Shown: positions 16,098 to 23,174 of the stretch, one piece after another | Position numbering within the stretch: position 1 is the stretch's first letter | How the letters are laid out: the number at the start of each line of letters is the position of its first letter | From: Bacteroidota bacterium | GTDB lineage: Bacteria; Bacteroidota; Bacteroidia; Bacteroidales; Bacteroidaceae | Length of the DNA: 24,877 nucleotides | NCBI GenBank assembly: GCA_023415545.1 | Contig: JAEZKJ010000171.1 | Location: forward strand, 1-24,877 | Reading direction: 5' to 3' | Program-made: the position numbers and the translations under genes | The notes under the pieces: generated by a model | The model's database searches: none | Seen by the model: the letters and a program-made list of their open reading frames with translations, nothing else | What the model was told of the DNA's origin: nothing

Positions 16098-16577
16098 ATG
16101 AGACATAATAAAAAATTCAATCATTTAGGTCGTACTGCTTCTCATAGAGCTGCTATGCTTTCTAATATGGCTTGCTCTTTGATTAAGCACAAAAGAATCA
16201 CTACGACTGTTGCGAAGGCAAAAGAACTCAAAAAGTTTGTTGAGCCTTTAATTACTAAGTCTAAAGAAGATACAACTAATTCTAGACGTGTTGTATTCAG
16301 CAACTTGCAAGATAAATTTGCAGTAACAGAACTTTTCAAAGAGATTTCTGTTAAAGTAGCTGACCGTCCAGGTGGTTACACTCGTATCATCAAGACTGGA
16401 AAACGTTTAGGTGATAACGCAGATATGTGCTTCATTGAGCTAGTTGACTATGATGAAAACATGGCAAAAACTGCTCCAGCTAAGAAAGCTACACGTACAC
16501 GTCGTTCTAAGAAAGCTGTTGCAGAAGCTCCAAAGGCAGAAGTTACTGCTACTGAAGAAGCTCCAAAGGCAGAATAA
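16098..16577 (+). CDS. rplQ: 50S ribosomal protein bL17 with Ala/Lys-rich C-terminal extension
   Basis: Large-subunit protein near the tunnel exit. Residues 1-120 are the conserved domain (MRHNKKFNHLGRTASHRAAM, then NMACSLIKHKRITTTVAKAKELK in two parts). The remaining 35-40 residues are a low-complexity Ala/Lys/Glu tail beyond the 127-residue E. coli protein, containing EAPKAE twice. These copies are an exact 18-bp direct repeat (16524-16541 and 16557-16574). Last gene of the supercluster. Confidence 0.97.
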   Translation: MRHNKKFNHLGRTASHRAAMLSNMACSLIKHKRITTTVAKAKELKKFVEPLITKSKEDTTNSRRVVFSNLQDKFAVTELFKEISVKVADRPGGYTRIIKTGKRLGDNADMCFIELVDYDENMAKTAPAKKATRTRRSKKAVAEAPKAEVTATEEAPKAE

Positions 16578-16599
16578 TTCAGAAAATATATATATAAAG

Positions 16600-16631
16600 A
16601 GAGGTGTATCACAAACGATACACCTTTTTTT
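16600..16631 (+). terminator. Intrinsic terminator of the ribosomal cluster
   Basis: AGGTGTATC (16602-16610), loop ACAAAC, GATACACCT (16617-16625), a nine-pair perfect stem running into a T7 tract. It begins 23 nt after the rplQ stop. Confidence 0.93.
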
Positions 16632-16664
16632 ATTTTAACCGCTAATTATAATTAGTACTTCTTG

Positions 16665-16696
16665 TTTATGTAATGAACTAAAATACATTATATTTG
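16665..16696 (+). promoter_or_regulatory. Predicted Bacteroidota-type promoter of the 138-residue orphan
   Basis: TATATTTG at 16689-16696 matches the -7 motif TAnnTTTG. A TTTA at 16665-16668, 20 nt upstream, is a near match to the -33 TTTG. The start at 16724 lies about 20 nt below the expected transcription start, and the site follows the rplQ terminator, as a new unit would need. Confidence 0.5.
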
Positions 16697-16723
16697 CTAT
16701 TAAAATAGTGTATTGTCATTAAT

Positions 16724-17140
16724 ATGAGATTTTTTGTTTTGCTATCATTGATGTTTATTGGTTTTTTATCTTTTAATAAAAATATTGAAACCAATATTGA
16801 TGACGTTTCTTTATTAGAGATGCATCTTATCAATGATTTTAATGAAGAATGTGATAATTCTCAAAATCTCTATTTAGAACATACAGATATTTTTAATAAT
16901 AATAAAGTTTGTGAACCTACTATCGTATACAACTTCTATTCTCGTATTTGGACTAACCATAGTAGAATTAACCATTTTTTATCTCAGGAAGCACTATTTT
17001 ATCTTAAAAACTTAAGCTTACAGAAATATACTTCTAATATATTTCAACTTCTTACCACAAATAAAAGATCCATATCTTTATACAAATTATTTAACCCATG
17101 TGATTTTTATACATATCACAATCACCGTATTATAATTTAA
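16724..17140 (+). CDS. Small exported protein of unknown function
   Basis: I do not recognise this 138-residue protein. The first 18 residues (MRFFVLLSLMFIGFLSFN) form a short basic-hydrophobic signal-like segment without a lipobox Cys. The rest is polar, Asn/Phe/Tyr-rich and has three Cys (in EECDN, KVCEP and NPCDF), which could form a disulfide outside the cytoplasm. No repeats or catalytic motif are apparent. It has its own predicted promoter and lies right after the rplQ terminator. A+T content is higher than in the ribosomal genes. It could be a lineage-restricted secreted or membrane-anchored protein; the reading frame is supported by length, start context and promoter only. Confidence 0.6.
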   Translation: MRFFVLLSLMFIGFLSFNKNIETNIDDVSLLEMHLINDFNEECDNSQNLYLEHTDIFNNNKVCEPTIVYNFYSRIWTNHSRINHFLSQEALFYLKNLSLQKYTSNIFQLLTTNKRSISLYKLFNPCDFYTYHNHRIII

Positions 17141-17160
17141 ATTAATTATCGTATTTTATT

Positions 17161-17185
17161 GTCTGTGCCTTCCCAAAGCATAGAC
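17161..17185 (+). other. Hairpin between the two orphan genes
   Basis: GTCTGTGC and GCATAGAC pair over eight positions (one G-T) around a nine-base loop, 20 nt after the stop at 17140. The downstream side has no T-run, so a terminator role is weak; a 3'-end stabiliser or 5' leader element of the next gene is as likely. Confidence 0.35.
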
Positions 17186-17226
17186 TGATGTTTAATATAC
17201 TATTATTAATTTAAAATATAATCAAA

Positions 17227-17778
17227 ATGGAAAATTCAAACTCTTCATATTCTAGGATTTATACTAGCTCAAATCCAAACTTAATAAAAAAAATAAATTT
17301 AACTTCAGTTATTAAATCCCTTACTATCGTTTTAATGGGGATCATATTATTTCTAATGGCGTGGAGACAAGAAGATAAATCTTCTAGCCTTAGTATGATG
17401 TTTCTAACTTTAGGTACTATATGTTTGCTATTATCAATTTATAGAATATTTTGGTTAAGTAAATATTGGGTTTATATCCCAACAGGAAGTGCTGCTAAAG
17501 AAGGTTCTTGTTTTTTTGAAAGTATTTATTTAAATCAGATGCTAAAAACTTTTGAAAGTAAAATTATTCCAGTTGAAAATACATCAAACAGGCCTGTTGA
17601 ATTAAAGAATAGAGGTGATGTTAGAATGGATTATATGTTGTCAAATGATCATAAGTTCGCAGCTGTCCAGATATTTAAATATATCCCATACACATATGAA
17701 CCGGTTTCAGATATATTCTTCTTTACAGGAGATGAAGCAGATAACTTTGCTAAATGTTTGTCAAATAAAAAGTTTTAA
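17227..17778 (+). CDS. Two-TM membrane protein of unknown function
   Basis: Unrecognised 183-residue protein. A polar N-terminus (about 25 residues) is followed by two hydrophobic helices at about 28-46 (VIKSLTIVLMGIILFLMAW) and 57-78 (MMFLTLGTICLLLSIYRIFW), then a soluble domain of about 100 residues with mixed alpha/beta character. With a short loop between the helices, both termini should face the same side, probably the cytoplasm. The arrangement resembles small bacterial membrane proteins with a PH-like or sensor tail, but I cannot assign a family. The start at ATG 17227 follows an A-rich leader. It may be transcribed with the upstream orphan since I see no separate -7 motif. Confidence 0.65.
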   Translation: MENSNSSYSRIYTSSNPNLIKKINLTSVIKSLTIVLMGIILFLMAWRQEDKSSSLSMMFLTLGTICLLLSIYRIFWLSKYWVYIPTGSAAKEGSCFFESIYLNQMLKTFESKIIPVENTSNRPVELKNRGDVRMDYMLSNDHKFAAVQIFKYIPYTYEPVSDIFFFTGDEADNFAKCLSNKKF

Positions 17779-17874
17779 AAATAACATTTTAATAAGTTCA
17801 AATACGCAGTTATTGGATATCATGTTGTTTAAGTCATAAACAATAGGAGTTACCATAAATTATTATTAATAAAG

Positions 17875-17911
17875 AAGCATCTTTGCTGGAATATGCTCTA
17901 GCAGGATGCTT
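17875..17911 (+). terminator. Possible weak terminator after the two-TM gene
   Basis: AAGCATC (17875-17881) pairs with GATGCTT (17905-17911) and TGCT (17884-17887) with AGCA (17900-17903), with small bulges and a 12-nt loop. TTGTTTAT follows, an imperfect T-tract. It lies 97 nt after the stop codon. Confidence 0.4.
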
Positions 17912-17999
17912 TGTTTATAAAGTAGACTTTTGACCCACCCTCTAATACATTTTCATTTTTTCATTGTTAATCTCAATATTTCCCATTATCCCATTATCT

Positions 18000-18262
18000 A
18001 AAAACGATAGGTAGAACTTGAGGTGTGTAAAAACGATTGGTAGAACTTGAAGTTTGTAAAGGCGATATGCAAAAATTAAGGTGTGTAAAAACGATAGGTA
18101 GAACTTGAGGTGTGTAAGTGCGATTGTTAGAACTTGAGGTGTGTAAATGCGATATGCAAAAATTAAGGTGTGTAAAAACGATGGGTAAAACTTGAAGTTT
18201 GTGTAAGTGCGATAGTTAGAAATTGAAGAGTGTAAATGCAAATGGTAGTAACTCAGGTATGT
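18000..18262 (+). repeat. 29-bp tandem repeat, nine units, 87-bp higher-order period
   Basis: Contiguous units begin at 18000, 18029, 18058, 18087, 18116, 18145, 18174, 18205 and 18234; each is 29 bp, with two extra bases (GT) between units seven and eight. Typical features are an A-rich start, CGAT at positions 6-9, GAACTTGA in the middle and GTGTGT at the end. Units 1 and 4 are identical and units 3 and 6 differ at one base, while units 5 and 8 share the AAGTGC start, so the array is three copies of an ABC triplet (87 bp) that decay toward the 3' end. There are no spacers, so it is not CRISPR. Confidence 0.93.
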
Positions 18263-18363
18263 TAATATCCATAATAATTACCCAATATTACTGTTTTAAT
18301 CGCCAAAAATTCCTTATTTAATATTAGATATATTTCTTAGAAATAGACTAAACAAAATATATC

Positions 18364-18371
18364 TATATTTG
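18364..18371 (+). promoter_or_regulatory. Predicted -7 box of the glycine-zipper lipoprotein
   Basis: TATATTTG fits TAnnTTTG and lies 26 nt before the ATG at 18398. No TTTG is found 19-21 nt upstream, so only half of the promoter is supported. Confidence 0.45.
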
Positions 18372-18397
18372 TAGTTCTCTATACATACAGTTAGATT

Positions 18398-19051
18398 ATG
18401 AAAAAATGTTTTGTCATATTACTTATCCCACTTTTTACGCTATGCGGATGTTCTAATTGGGGTGGTAATCCAGCTGCAATACAAGCAGGAGCAGCAATAG
18501 GTGGGATGTTAGGCTCTATAGTTGGTGATAGAGCAGGAGGTTATACCGGATCTCAGTTTGGTGCACTATTGGGAACAGTTACGGGAGCTGCAGTAGGTAA
18601 TGCAATTTCTACGCCACAACCTATTGTGGAGAACTCAAATGAAGATAATTATTATTCTCCAAATAATAGCTCTTCAAGCTATTTACCTTATCAACCAACT
18701 TCTGTTCCATCTCCTATAGTAATTAGTAATATTCGTTTTGTTGACAATAACAATAATCATGTCATCAACCCTTTAGAAAATTGTAAAATAATTTTCGATA
18801 TTAGTAATGATTCTCCGGTTGCCATATATAATGTGACTCCCGTAATTTCTATTACCGGAGTAAAAAACATTAATGTTTCCCCATCACAAGTAATTTCTTA
18901 CATGGAACCAGGTAGTAAAATACGTTATACAGCAACTGTATTGGCCGGTAAAAGATTAAAGAGTGGTATGGCAAACTTCAATATTTATGCTACCGATAGT
19001 AATGGAAGTATAAGTGAGTATCATAATTTTTCACTTCCTACTCAAAAGTAG
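18398..19051 (+). CDS. Lipoprotein with glycine-zipper segment and Ig-like C-terminal domain
   Basis: 217 residues. The signal peptide ends in a lipobox (Leu15-Cys16-Gly17-Cys18), so Cys18 should be lipidated; the following SNWGG lacks the acidic surface-export signal, suggesting the periplasmic face. Residues about 29-70 form a Gly/Ala zipper (AGAAIGGMLGSIVGDRAGG, then GSQFGALLGTVTGAAVGNAI), typical of membrane-inserting segments in outer-membrane lipoproteins. A Ser/Pro/Asn linker (about 72-108) leads to a beta-rich domain with the SNIRFVDNNNNHVINPLE start and a GSKIRYTATVLAG strand, resembling Ig-like or CARDB-like folds. Function unknown; an envelope-structure role is inferred. Transcribed alone and ended by the shared hairpin downstream. 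Confidence 0.8.
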   Translation: MKKCFVILLIPLFTLCGCSNWGGNPAAIQAGAAIGGMLGSIVGDRAGGYTGSQFGALLGTVTGAAVGNAISTPQPIVENSNEDNYYSPNNSSSSYLPYQPTSVPSPIVISNIRFVDNNNNHVINPLENCKIIFDISNDSPVAIYNVTPVISITGVKNINVSPSQVISYMEPGSKIRYTATVLAGKRLKSGMANFNIYATDSNGSISEYHNFSLPTQK

Positions 19052-19146
19052 TTTTTTTCGTAAATAGTGAGTATTGTTATATACACTCTATTTATTGAAG
19101 TTATTTAGTTTTTTAACAAAGGATATTGTAATAATCACCTATATAT

Positions 19147-19188
19147 AAAGTGAAAAACTAACTTGGAACCAAGTTAGTTTTTCACTTT
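19147..19188. terminator. Bidirectional terminator: perfect 20-bp hairpin
   Basis: The arms 19147-19166 and 19169-19188 are perfectly complementary over 20 bp with only AA between them. The A-rich left and T-rich right outer arms provide T-tracts in both directions. It serves the lipoprotein gene on the plus strand and the dehydrogenase gene on the minus strand, whose stop codon lies inside the right arm. Confidence 0.9.
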
Positions 19189-19896
19189 TAATTTACACCA
19201 TAAACAACGTGGAATCATTCGCCAGAAGAAAACAATCATAGCAAATCTCCAGTCAATAACTTTTACCCTTTTCTTATGATTAATAGCTGATATAATTTTA
19301 TTTGCAACATACTCCACCTTCATTAGCATTGGATAATTTGCCTTCGCAAGTAGGGGAGTGTCAACAAATCCTGGACGAATATCTGTAAAGTTAATATTAT
19401 ACCCTTTTATGTTGGCAAGTTGTTCCAAAGACTCAATATATGTATTTTGGAATCTCTTAGTTGCTGAATAAGCAGGAGCAATACCAAGTCCTTTAGTACC
19501 GGCAACAGAACTTATAACGGCTATATGCCCTCCATTATTTTTGAAATAATTAAAGGCTGCTGTAACAATTCGTATAAACCCACAAACATTAGTTTCAGCA
19601 GTCTTCATCTCAATATCTATATCAAGAGAGCTATTTTGATAACCTATTCCCGAGCATAATACAAAAAGGTCCATTCCCTGCATCTTGTCAATAAGCTGCA
19701 TGAGGTTATCTGCTGCATCCTGTTTAGTAACATCAATTTGTTCGTAGCATATTCTTTCAGGAGCAAGTTCTTGCAGTTTTTTTAGTTCTTCAACTCGTCG
19801 ACCTGCAATACCAATATTGCATCCCATTTCGATATATCTAATAGCCAATTCACGCCCAATACCTGATGTAGCACCTACTATAAGGACTCTTTTCAT
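19174..19896 (-). CDS. Short-chain dehydrogenase/reductase (SDR)
   Basis: 240-residue classical SDR, an NAD(P)H oxidoreductase with a Rossmann fold. Cofactor motif GATSGIG at residues 8-14 and basic AGRR at 31-34, the latter favouring NADPH; CSGIG at 81-85 replaces the usual NNAG; Asn103, Ser130, Tyr143 and Lys147 (YSATK) form the catalytic tetrad. DIRPGFVDTPL (172-182) is the post-catalytic loop. The C-terminal 20-25 residues (WRFAMIVFFWRMIPRCLW) are hydrophobic and basic, suggesting membrane attachment. Substrate unknown. It lies 37 nt downstream of metY on the same strand and is probably co-transcribed with it. Its last codons and stop overlap the terminator hairpin. Confidence 0.93.
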   Translation of the reverse strand: MKRVLIVGATSGIGRELAIRYIEMGCNIGIAGRRVEELKKLQELAPERICYEQIDVTKQDAADNLMQLIDKMQGMDLFVLCSGIGYQNSSLDIDIEMKTAETNVCGFIRIVTAAFNYFKNNGGHIAVISSVAGTKGLGIAPAYSATKRFQNTYIESLEQLANIKGYNINFTDIRPGFVDTPLLAKANYPMLMKVEYVANKIISAINHKKRVKVIDWRFAMIVFFWRMIPRCLWCKLKVKN

Positions 19897-19933
19897 ATAA
19901 ATTCTTTAGTATTGTTATCAATGTATGATATTA

Positions 19934-21220
19934 TTATTTACAAGATTCAAAAGCTTGTTCAAGATCTGCAATTATGTCATCTACATCTTCTATACCCACA
20001 GAAAGACGGATAAGATCCGGTGCTACTCCTGCAGCGATGAGTTGCTCATCTGAAAGTTGTCTATGAGTATGGCTAGCCGGGTGTAACACACATGTTCTCG
20101 CATCGGCAACGTGAGTAACAATAGCTATCATTTTCAACCTATCCATAAATTCAACAGCTTCTTCACGTGAACCTTTAATACCAAAGGCTATAACACCGCA
20201 TGAACCATTAGGAAGGTATTTCTGTGCTAAATCATAATATTTACTACTTTTAAGACCACAGTAATTAACCCATTTAACGTTTGGATTTGCTTCAAGCCAT
20301 TCAGCAACTTTTTGAGCATTCTCGCAGTGACGAGGCATTCTAAGATGCAAAGTCTCAAGCCCAAGATTTAGCAGGAAAGAGTTATGAGGAGAAGGAATAG
20401 AACCTAGGTCTCTCATAAGTTGTGCAGTAATTTTAACCATATATGCATTCTTTCCGAAAGATTCAGTGTATGTAAGTCCATGGTATGATTCGTCAGGAGT
20501 AGTAAGTCCAGGGAATTTATCGGCATGTGCATTCCAATCAAAGTTTCCACTATCGACTACAACACCACCCACGCTTGTTGCATGTCCATCCATATATTTT
20601 GTTGTAGAGTGAGTAACGATATCTGCTCCCCACTCAAAAGGGCGACAATTGATAGGAGTGGCAAAAGTATTATCAACGATAAGAGGTACTCCATGTTTGT
20701 GAGCTACTCGAGCAAACTTCTCAATATCCAATACATCGATGCTTGGGTTTGAAATTGTTTCACCAAACATAGCTTTTGTATTAGGTTGAAAAACTTTATC
20801 GAGTTCCTCTTCACTAGCATTAGGACTTACGAAAGTACAATCAATACCCAGTTTCTTCAAAGTAACGCTGAATAAATTGAAAGTACCACCATATATTGTT
20901 GATGAGCAAACCATATGATCACCTGCTTGACAAATGTTGAAAATTGCATAAAAATTTGCAGCTTGTCCCGAAGATGTTAGAATAGCTCCAACACCACCTT
21001 CAAGTTCAGCTATTTTAGCAGCGACAGCATCATTTGTTGGGTTTGCCAATCTTGTATAAAAATATCCTTCATCCTCAAGATCGAAGAGTCTAGCCATCTT
21101 CTCGCTTGAGTCATACTTAAAAGTAGTGCTTTGATAAATAGGTACTACTCTTGATTCTCCATTTTGGGGTTTCCATCCACCTTGTACACAAACAGTTGAT
21201 TTACTGACCTCTTTTTTCAT
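19934..21220 (-). CDS. metY: O-acetylhomoserine sulfhydrylase (MetY-type PLP enzyme)
   Basis: Cytosolic PLP enzyme of the Cys/Met metabolism family that makes homocysteine from O-acetylhomoserine and sulfide, a direct-sulfhydrylation route to methionine. At 428 residues it has the length of MetY rather than the shorter cystathionine enzymes (about 380-400). Visible are YTRLANPT (55-62), the phosphate-binding SSGQAA (83-88), Tyr110 stacking on the ring (STIYGG), Asp183 (IVDNTFATP) and the Schiff-base Lys208 in STTKYMDGH. The region 240-260 (GLTTPDESYHGL) is also MetY-like. Divergent from the thioesterase gene across 124 nt. The leader is about 40 nt, too short for a SAM riboswitch. Confidence 0.93.
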   Translation of the reverse strand: MKKEVSKSTVCVQGGWKPQNGESRVVPIYQSTTFKYDSSEKMARLFDLEDEGYFYTRLANPTNDAVAAKIAELEGGVGAILTSSGQAANFYAIFNICQAGDHMVCSSTIYGGTFNLFSVTLKKLGIDCTFVSPNASEEELDKVFQPNTKAMFGETISNPSIDVLDIEKFARVAHKHGVPLIVDNTFATPINCRPFEWGADIVTHSTTKYMDGHATSVGGVVVDSGNFDWNAHADKFPGLTTPDESYHGLTYTESFGKNAYMVKITAQLMRDLGSIPSPHNSFLLNLGLETLHLRMPRHCENAQKVAEWLEANPNVKWVNYCGLKSSKYYDLAQKYLPNGSCGVIAFGIKGSREEAVEFMDRLKMIAIVTHVADARTCVLHPASHTHRQLSDEQLIAAGVAPDLIRLSVGIEDVDDIIADLEQAFESCK

Positions 21221-21265
21221 AATTATAATATCATGTTTAATTTATATATGCTGATAAATTGTATA

Positions 21266-21273
21266 CAAAATTA
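21266..21273 (-). promoter_or_regulatory. Predicted -7 box of metY
   Basis: On the minus strand the sequence reads TAATTTTG, matching TAnnTTTG, 45 nt before the metY ATG. No -33 TTTG at the right distance. Confidence 0.4.
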
Positions 21274-21288
21274 AGAATAATAAATCAT

Positions 21289-21323
21289 TTTGCGACCTAT
21301 TATTGTGAAAAGTATTATCTTTG
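21289..21323 (+). promoter_or_regulatory. Predicted promoter of the thioesterase gene
   Basis: TATCTTTG at 21316-21323 matches the -7 motif; TTTG at 21289-21292 is 23 nt upstream, a little more than the ideal 19-21. The -7 box contains the alternative TTG codon at 21321, so translation must begin later, at ATG 21345. Confidence 0.5.
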
Positions 21324-21344
21324 TCCGTTTTTAGGTTTGAAAAT

Positions 21345-21794
21345 ATGGAAATTCAGAAAAGATTTAAACACAGGATGCCGGTGCAGATTCGTTTCAGTGA
21401 TGTTGATCAGTTTGGACACATGAACAATTCTGTCTATTTTTCACTTTATGATCTTGCTAAGACTACATATATTAACGATGTACTAGGAAAGAGAGATTGG
21501 AAGAAGATTGCCATTGTTGTAGCTAATATAAATGCAAACTTTTTTGCTCCGGTCTATTTTTCCGATGATATTGTAATAGAGACTAGTGTAATACACCTCG
21601 GAAATACAAGCTTTACACTTTTACAGAGAGCTGTTTGTGATAAAACAGGAGATGTGAAATGTGAATGTAAAACGGTAATGGTATGTTTCGATCTTCAAAA
21701 AAATGAACCAGCCACACTTACAGAAATAAATAAAGAGCTAATTTCAAAATATGAAGAGAAAACTCTTGAAGAGTTATCTCAAAAGAGTAAATAA
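21345..21794 (+). CDS. Hot-dog acyl-CoA thioesterase (4HBT/YbgC-like)
   Basis: 149-residue single hot-dog domain protein that likely hydrolyses acyl-CoA thioesters. The active-site motif RFSDVDQFGHMNNSVY (residues 16-31) has the catalytic Asp21 and GHMNN of the 4-hydroxybenzoyl-CoA thioesterase family; the central helix follows (FSLYDLAKTTYIND) and then beta strands through VMVCFDL. I start it at ATG 21345 because the longer frame from TTG 21321 runs through the predicted -7 box and adds only eight unlikely residues. It is alone on its strand, divergent from metY, and ends at a bidirectional terminator. Substrate not determinable. Confidence 0.9.
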   Translation: MEIQKRFKHRMPVQIRFSDVDQFGHMNNSVYFSLYDLAKTTYINDVLGKRDWKKIAIVVANINANFFAPVYFSDDIVIETSVIHLGNTSFTLLQRAVCDKTGDVKCECKTVMVCFDLQKNEPATLTEINKELISKYEEKTLEELSQKSK

Positions 21795-21797
21795 AAT

Positions 21798-21838
21798 ACT
21801 GCGCTTCAATAATGATAAATCATCAACTGAAGCGCAGT
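21798..21838. terminator. Bidirectional terminator between the thioesterase and adh genes
   Basis: ACTGCGCTTCA (21798-21808) and TGAAGCGCAGT (21828-21838) form an 11-bp perfect stem with a 19-nt A/T loop; TTTTTATTTTT follows on the plus strand and AAAATA-rich sequence precedes it. It lies 3 nt after the thioesterase stop and 20 nt beyond the adh stop on the other strand. Confidence 0.9.
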
Positions 21839-21858
21839 TTTTATTTTTATATCAATAA

Positions 21859-23031
21859 CTATTTATAAGCACCCTCATATATATTTAGAATTTCTTCATC
21901 AGTAAGTGGATGAGGATCGAATAGGAAAAGTCCTCCCATTGTATCACGTGCATTTTGCATCAATTCAGGGAAGTCTTCTTTCTTAACCCCATACTCACTA
22001 AGTTTCAAGTCATCAACTCCACACTCTTTTTGCATAATTTTAAGAGCTTCAATAAAATCTGAAGGTCGGTTACTCTTTCTTTGAGTCATTGCTTCAGCCA
22101 TCTTCATATATCTCTTCATGCAATCATGTCGGAAAGTTTCAAAATATGGAATAGAAAGAGTTATTAATCCTGCTCCATGAGGAAGATTTGGATAGAAAGC
22201 ACTTAAAGCATGCTCAAGTGAGTGCTCGGAAATACAGCTTGATGTACTCTCAACCATTCCGGCAAGTGTACTAGCCCAAGCAACTTTAGCTCTAGCTTTT
22301 AAATCACGTCCATCGTGTACAGCTGAAGGCAAATATTTATAAAGAAGACGAATTGCTTCAAGCGCAAAAAGATCACTCATGGGTGTTGCTACATTAGCTA
22401 TAAATCCTTCGGCAGCGTGGAAAAATGCATCAAAACCTTGGAAAGCAGTAAGTTGAGGAGGAATAGATATCATTAATTCAGGGTCCACAATCGACAGTTT
22501 AGGGAATGTATATTCATTACCAAAACCAATTTTCTCTTTGCTTTTTTCATTAGTTATTACAGTCCATGGATCCATTTCTGTCCCTGTGCCTGCAGTAGTA
22601 GGGATAGCTACAATAGGAAGAACCTTATTAACAGGCTTACCTTTTCCAGAACCTCCGTGTATATAATCCCAATAATCTCCACTATTACAAGCCATTACAG
22701 CTATTGCTTTAGCCGAATCAATCGAGCTACCACCACCAAGACCAATAATAAAATCACATCCACAGTTTCGGCACATTTCAGCAGCCTCCATAACATGTTC
22801 CTTAGTAGGATTTGGAAGGATATGGTCATAAACTTCAAATTCGGTGTTATTTAAAGTCAATTGTTCAGTCACTTTATCTAAATGACCAAATTTTCTCATC
22901 GAATTTCCTGAAGAAATAACTATTAATGCTTTTTTCCCCGGCAATGGCTCTGTGGATAATTTGTTAATCTCCCCACACCCAAAGAGTAGTTTAGTAGGGA
23001 GATTGAAAGAGAATATTGGATTTGCTTTCAT
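21859..23031 (-). CDS. Iron-containing (group III) alcohol dehydrogenase
   Basis: 390-residue NAD(P)H-dependent alcohol/aldehyde oxidoreductase, cytosolic. The N-terminal dinucleotide domain has GGGSSIDSAK (99-108) and PTTAGTGTE (144-152). The metal site reads Asp201 and His205 (GFDAFFHAAE), His270 (SEHSLEHAL) and His285 (PHGAG), all ligands present, with His274 also conserved; the His270-His285 distance is one residue more than in FucO. The start FSFNLPTKLLFGCG is typical of butanol dehydrogenase/BDH-like members. Substrate could be a short-chain aldehyde or alcohol, relevant to fermentative redox balance; exact assignment is not possible. Monocistronic. Confidence 0.93.
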   Translation of the reverse strand: MKANPIFSFNLPTKLLFGCGEINKLSTEPLPGKKALIVISSGNSMRKFGHLDKVTEQLTLNNTEFEVYDHILPNPTKEHVMEAAEMCRNCGCDFIIGLGGGSSIDSAKAIAVMACNSGDYWDYIHGGSGKGKPVNKVLPIVAIPTTAGTGTEMDPWTVITNEKSKEKIGFGNEYTFPKLSIVDPELMISIPPQLTAFQGFDAFFHAAEGFIANVATPMSDLFALEAIRLLYKYLPSAVHDGRDLKARAKVAWASTLAGMVESTSSCISEHSLEHALSAFYPNLPHGAGLITLSIPYFETFRHDCMKRYMKMAEAMTQRKSNRPSDFIEALKIMQKECGVDDLKLSEYGVKKEDFPELMQNARDTMGGLFLFDPHPLTDEEILNIYEGAYK

Positions 23032-23060
23032 GTCTTTGTACTTTAAAGTTACACTTATAA

Positions 23061-23068
23061 CAAATATA
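23061..23068 (-). promoter_or_regulatory. Predicted -7 box of the alcohol dehydrogenase gene
   Basis: Minus-strand TATATTTG, an exact TAnnTTTG match, 29 nt before the ATG at 23031. The closest TTTG upstream is 27 nt away, too far for the consensus spacing. Confidence 0.45.
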
Positions 23069-23174
23069 GATAAATAATAGTTGAATATACAATTCCAAAT
23101 AGATTAAAATATTGGATTAGTTTGTTAATTATTTTTCAACGTTATAATTGATTTAAGCCATAAAACGTCTTTTT

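Larger units (their letters stand above)
17779..18397. other. 619-nt intergenic region
   Basis: No convincing gene. It contains a terminator-like hairpin (17875-17911), a double CCCATTAT (17982-17997), the 29-bp tandem array (18000-18262) and a promoter motif for the next lipoprotein (18364-18371). A minus-strand open frame across the array is a by-product of the repeat. Confidence 0.7.

Noticed and set aside
16444..16638. Frameshifted Lys/Leu-rich frame over the rplQ tail
   Set aside because: Created by the low-complexity Ala/Lys codons of L17 and runs through the terminator.
17942..18241. Minus-strand open frame of 99 codons across the tandem array
   Set aside because: Its internal 29-residue repetition is simply the 87-bp repeat read in one frame; no signal, promoter or family resemblance.
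18000..18262. CRISPR array
   Set aside because: Units are contiguous with no unique spacers, and no cas genes are near.
21221..21265. SAM riboswitch ahead of metY
   Set aside because: The leader from the predicted start is only about 40 nt, A/T-rich and unstructured, too short for known SAM riboswitch classes.
21321..21344. Upstream TTG start for the thioesterase
   Set aside because: Lies within the predicted -7 box, so it would not be in the mRNA leader.
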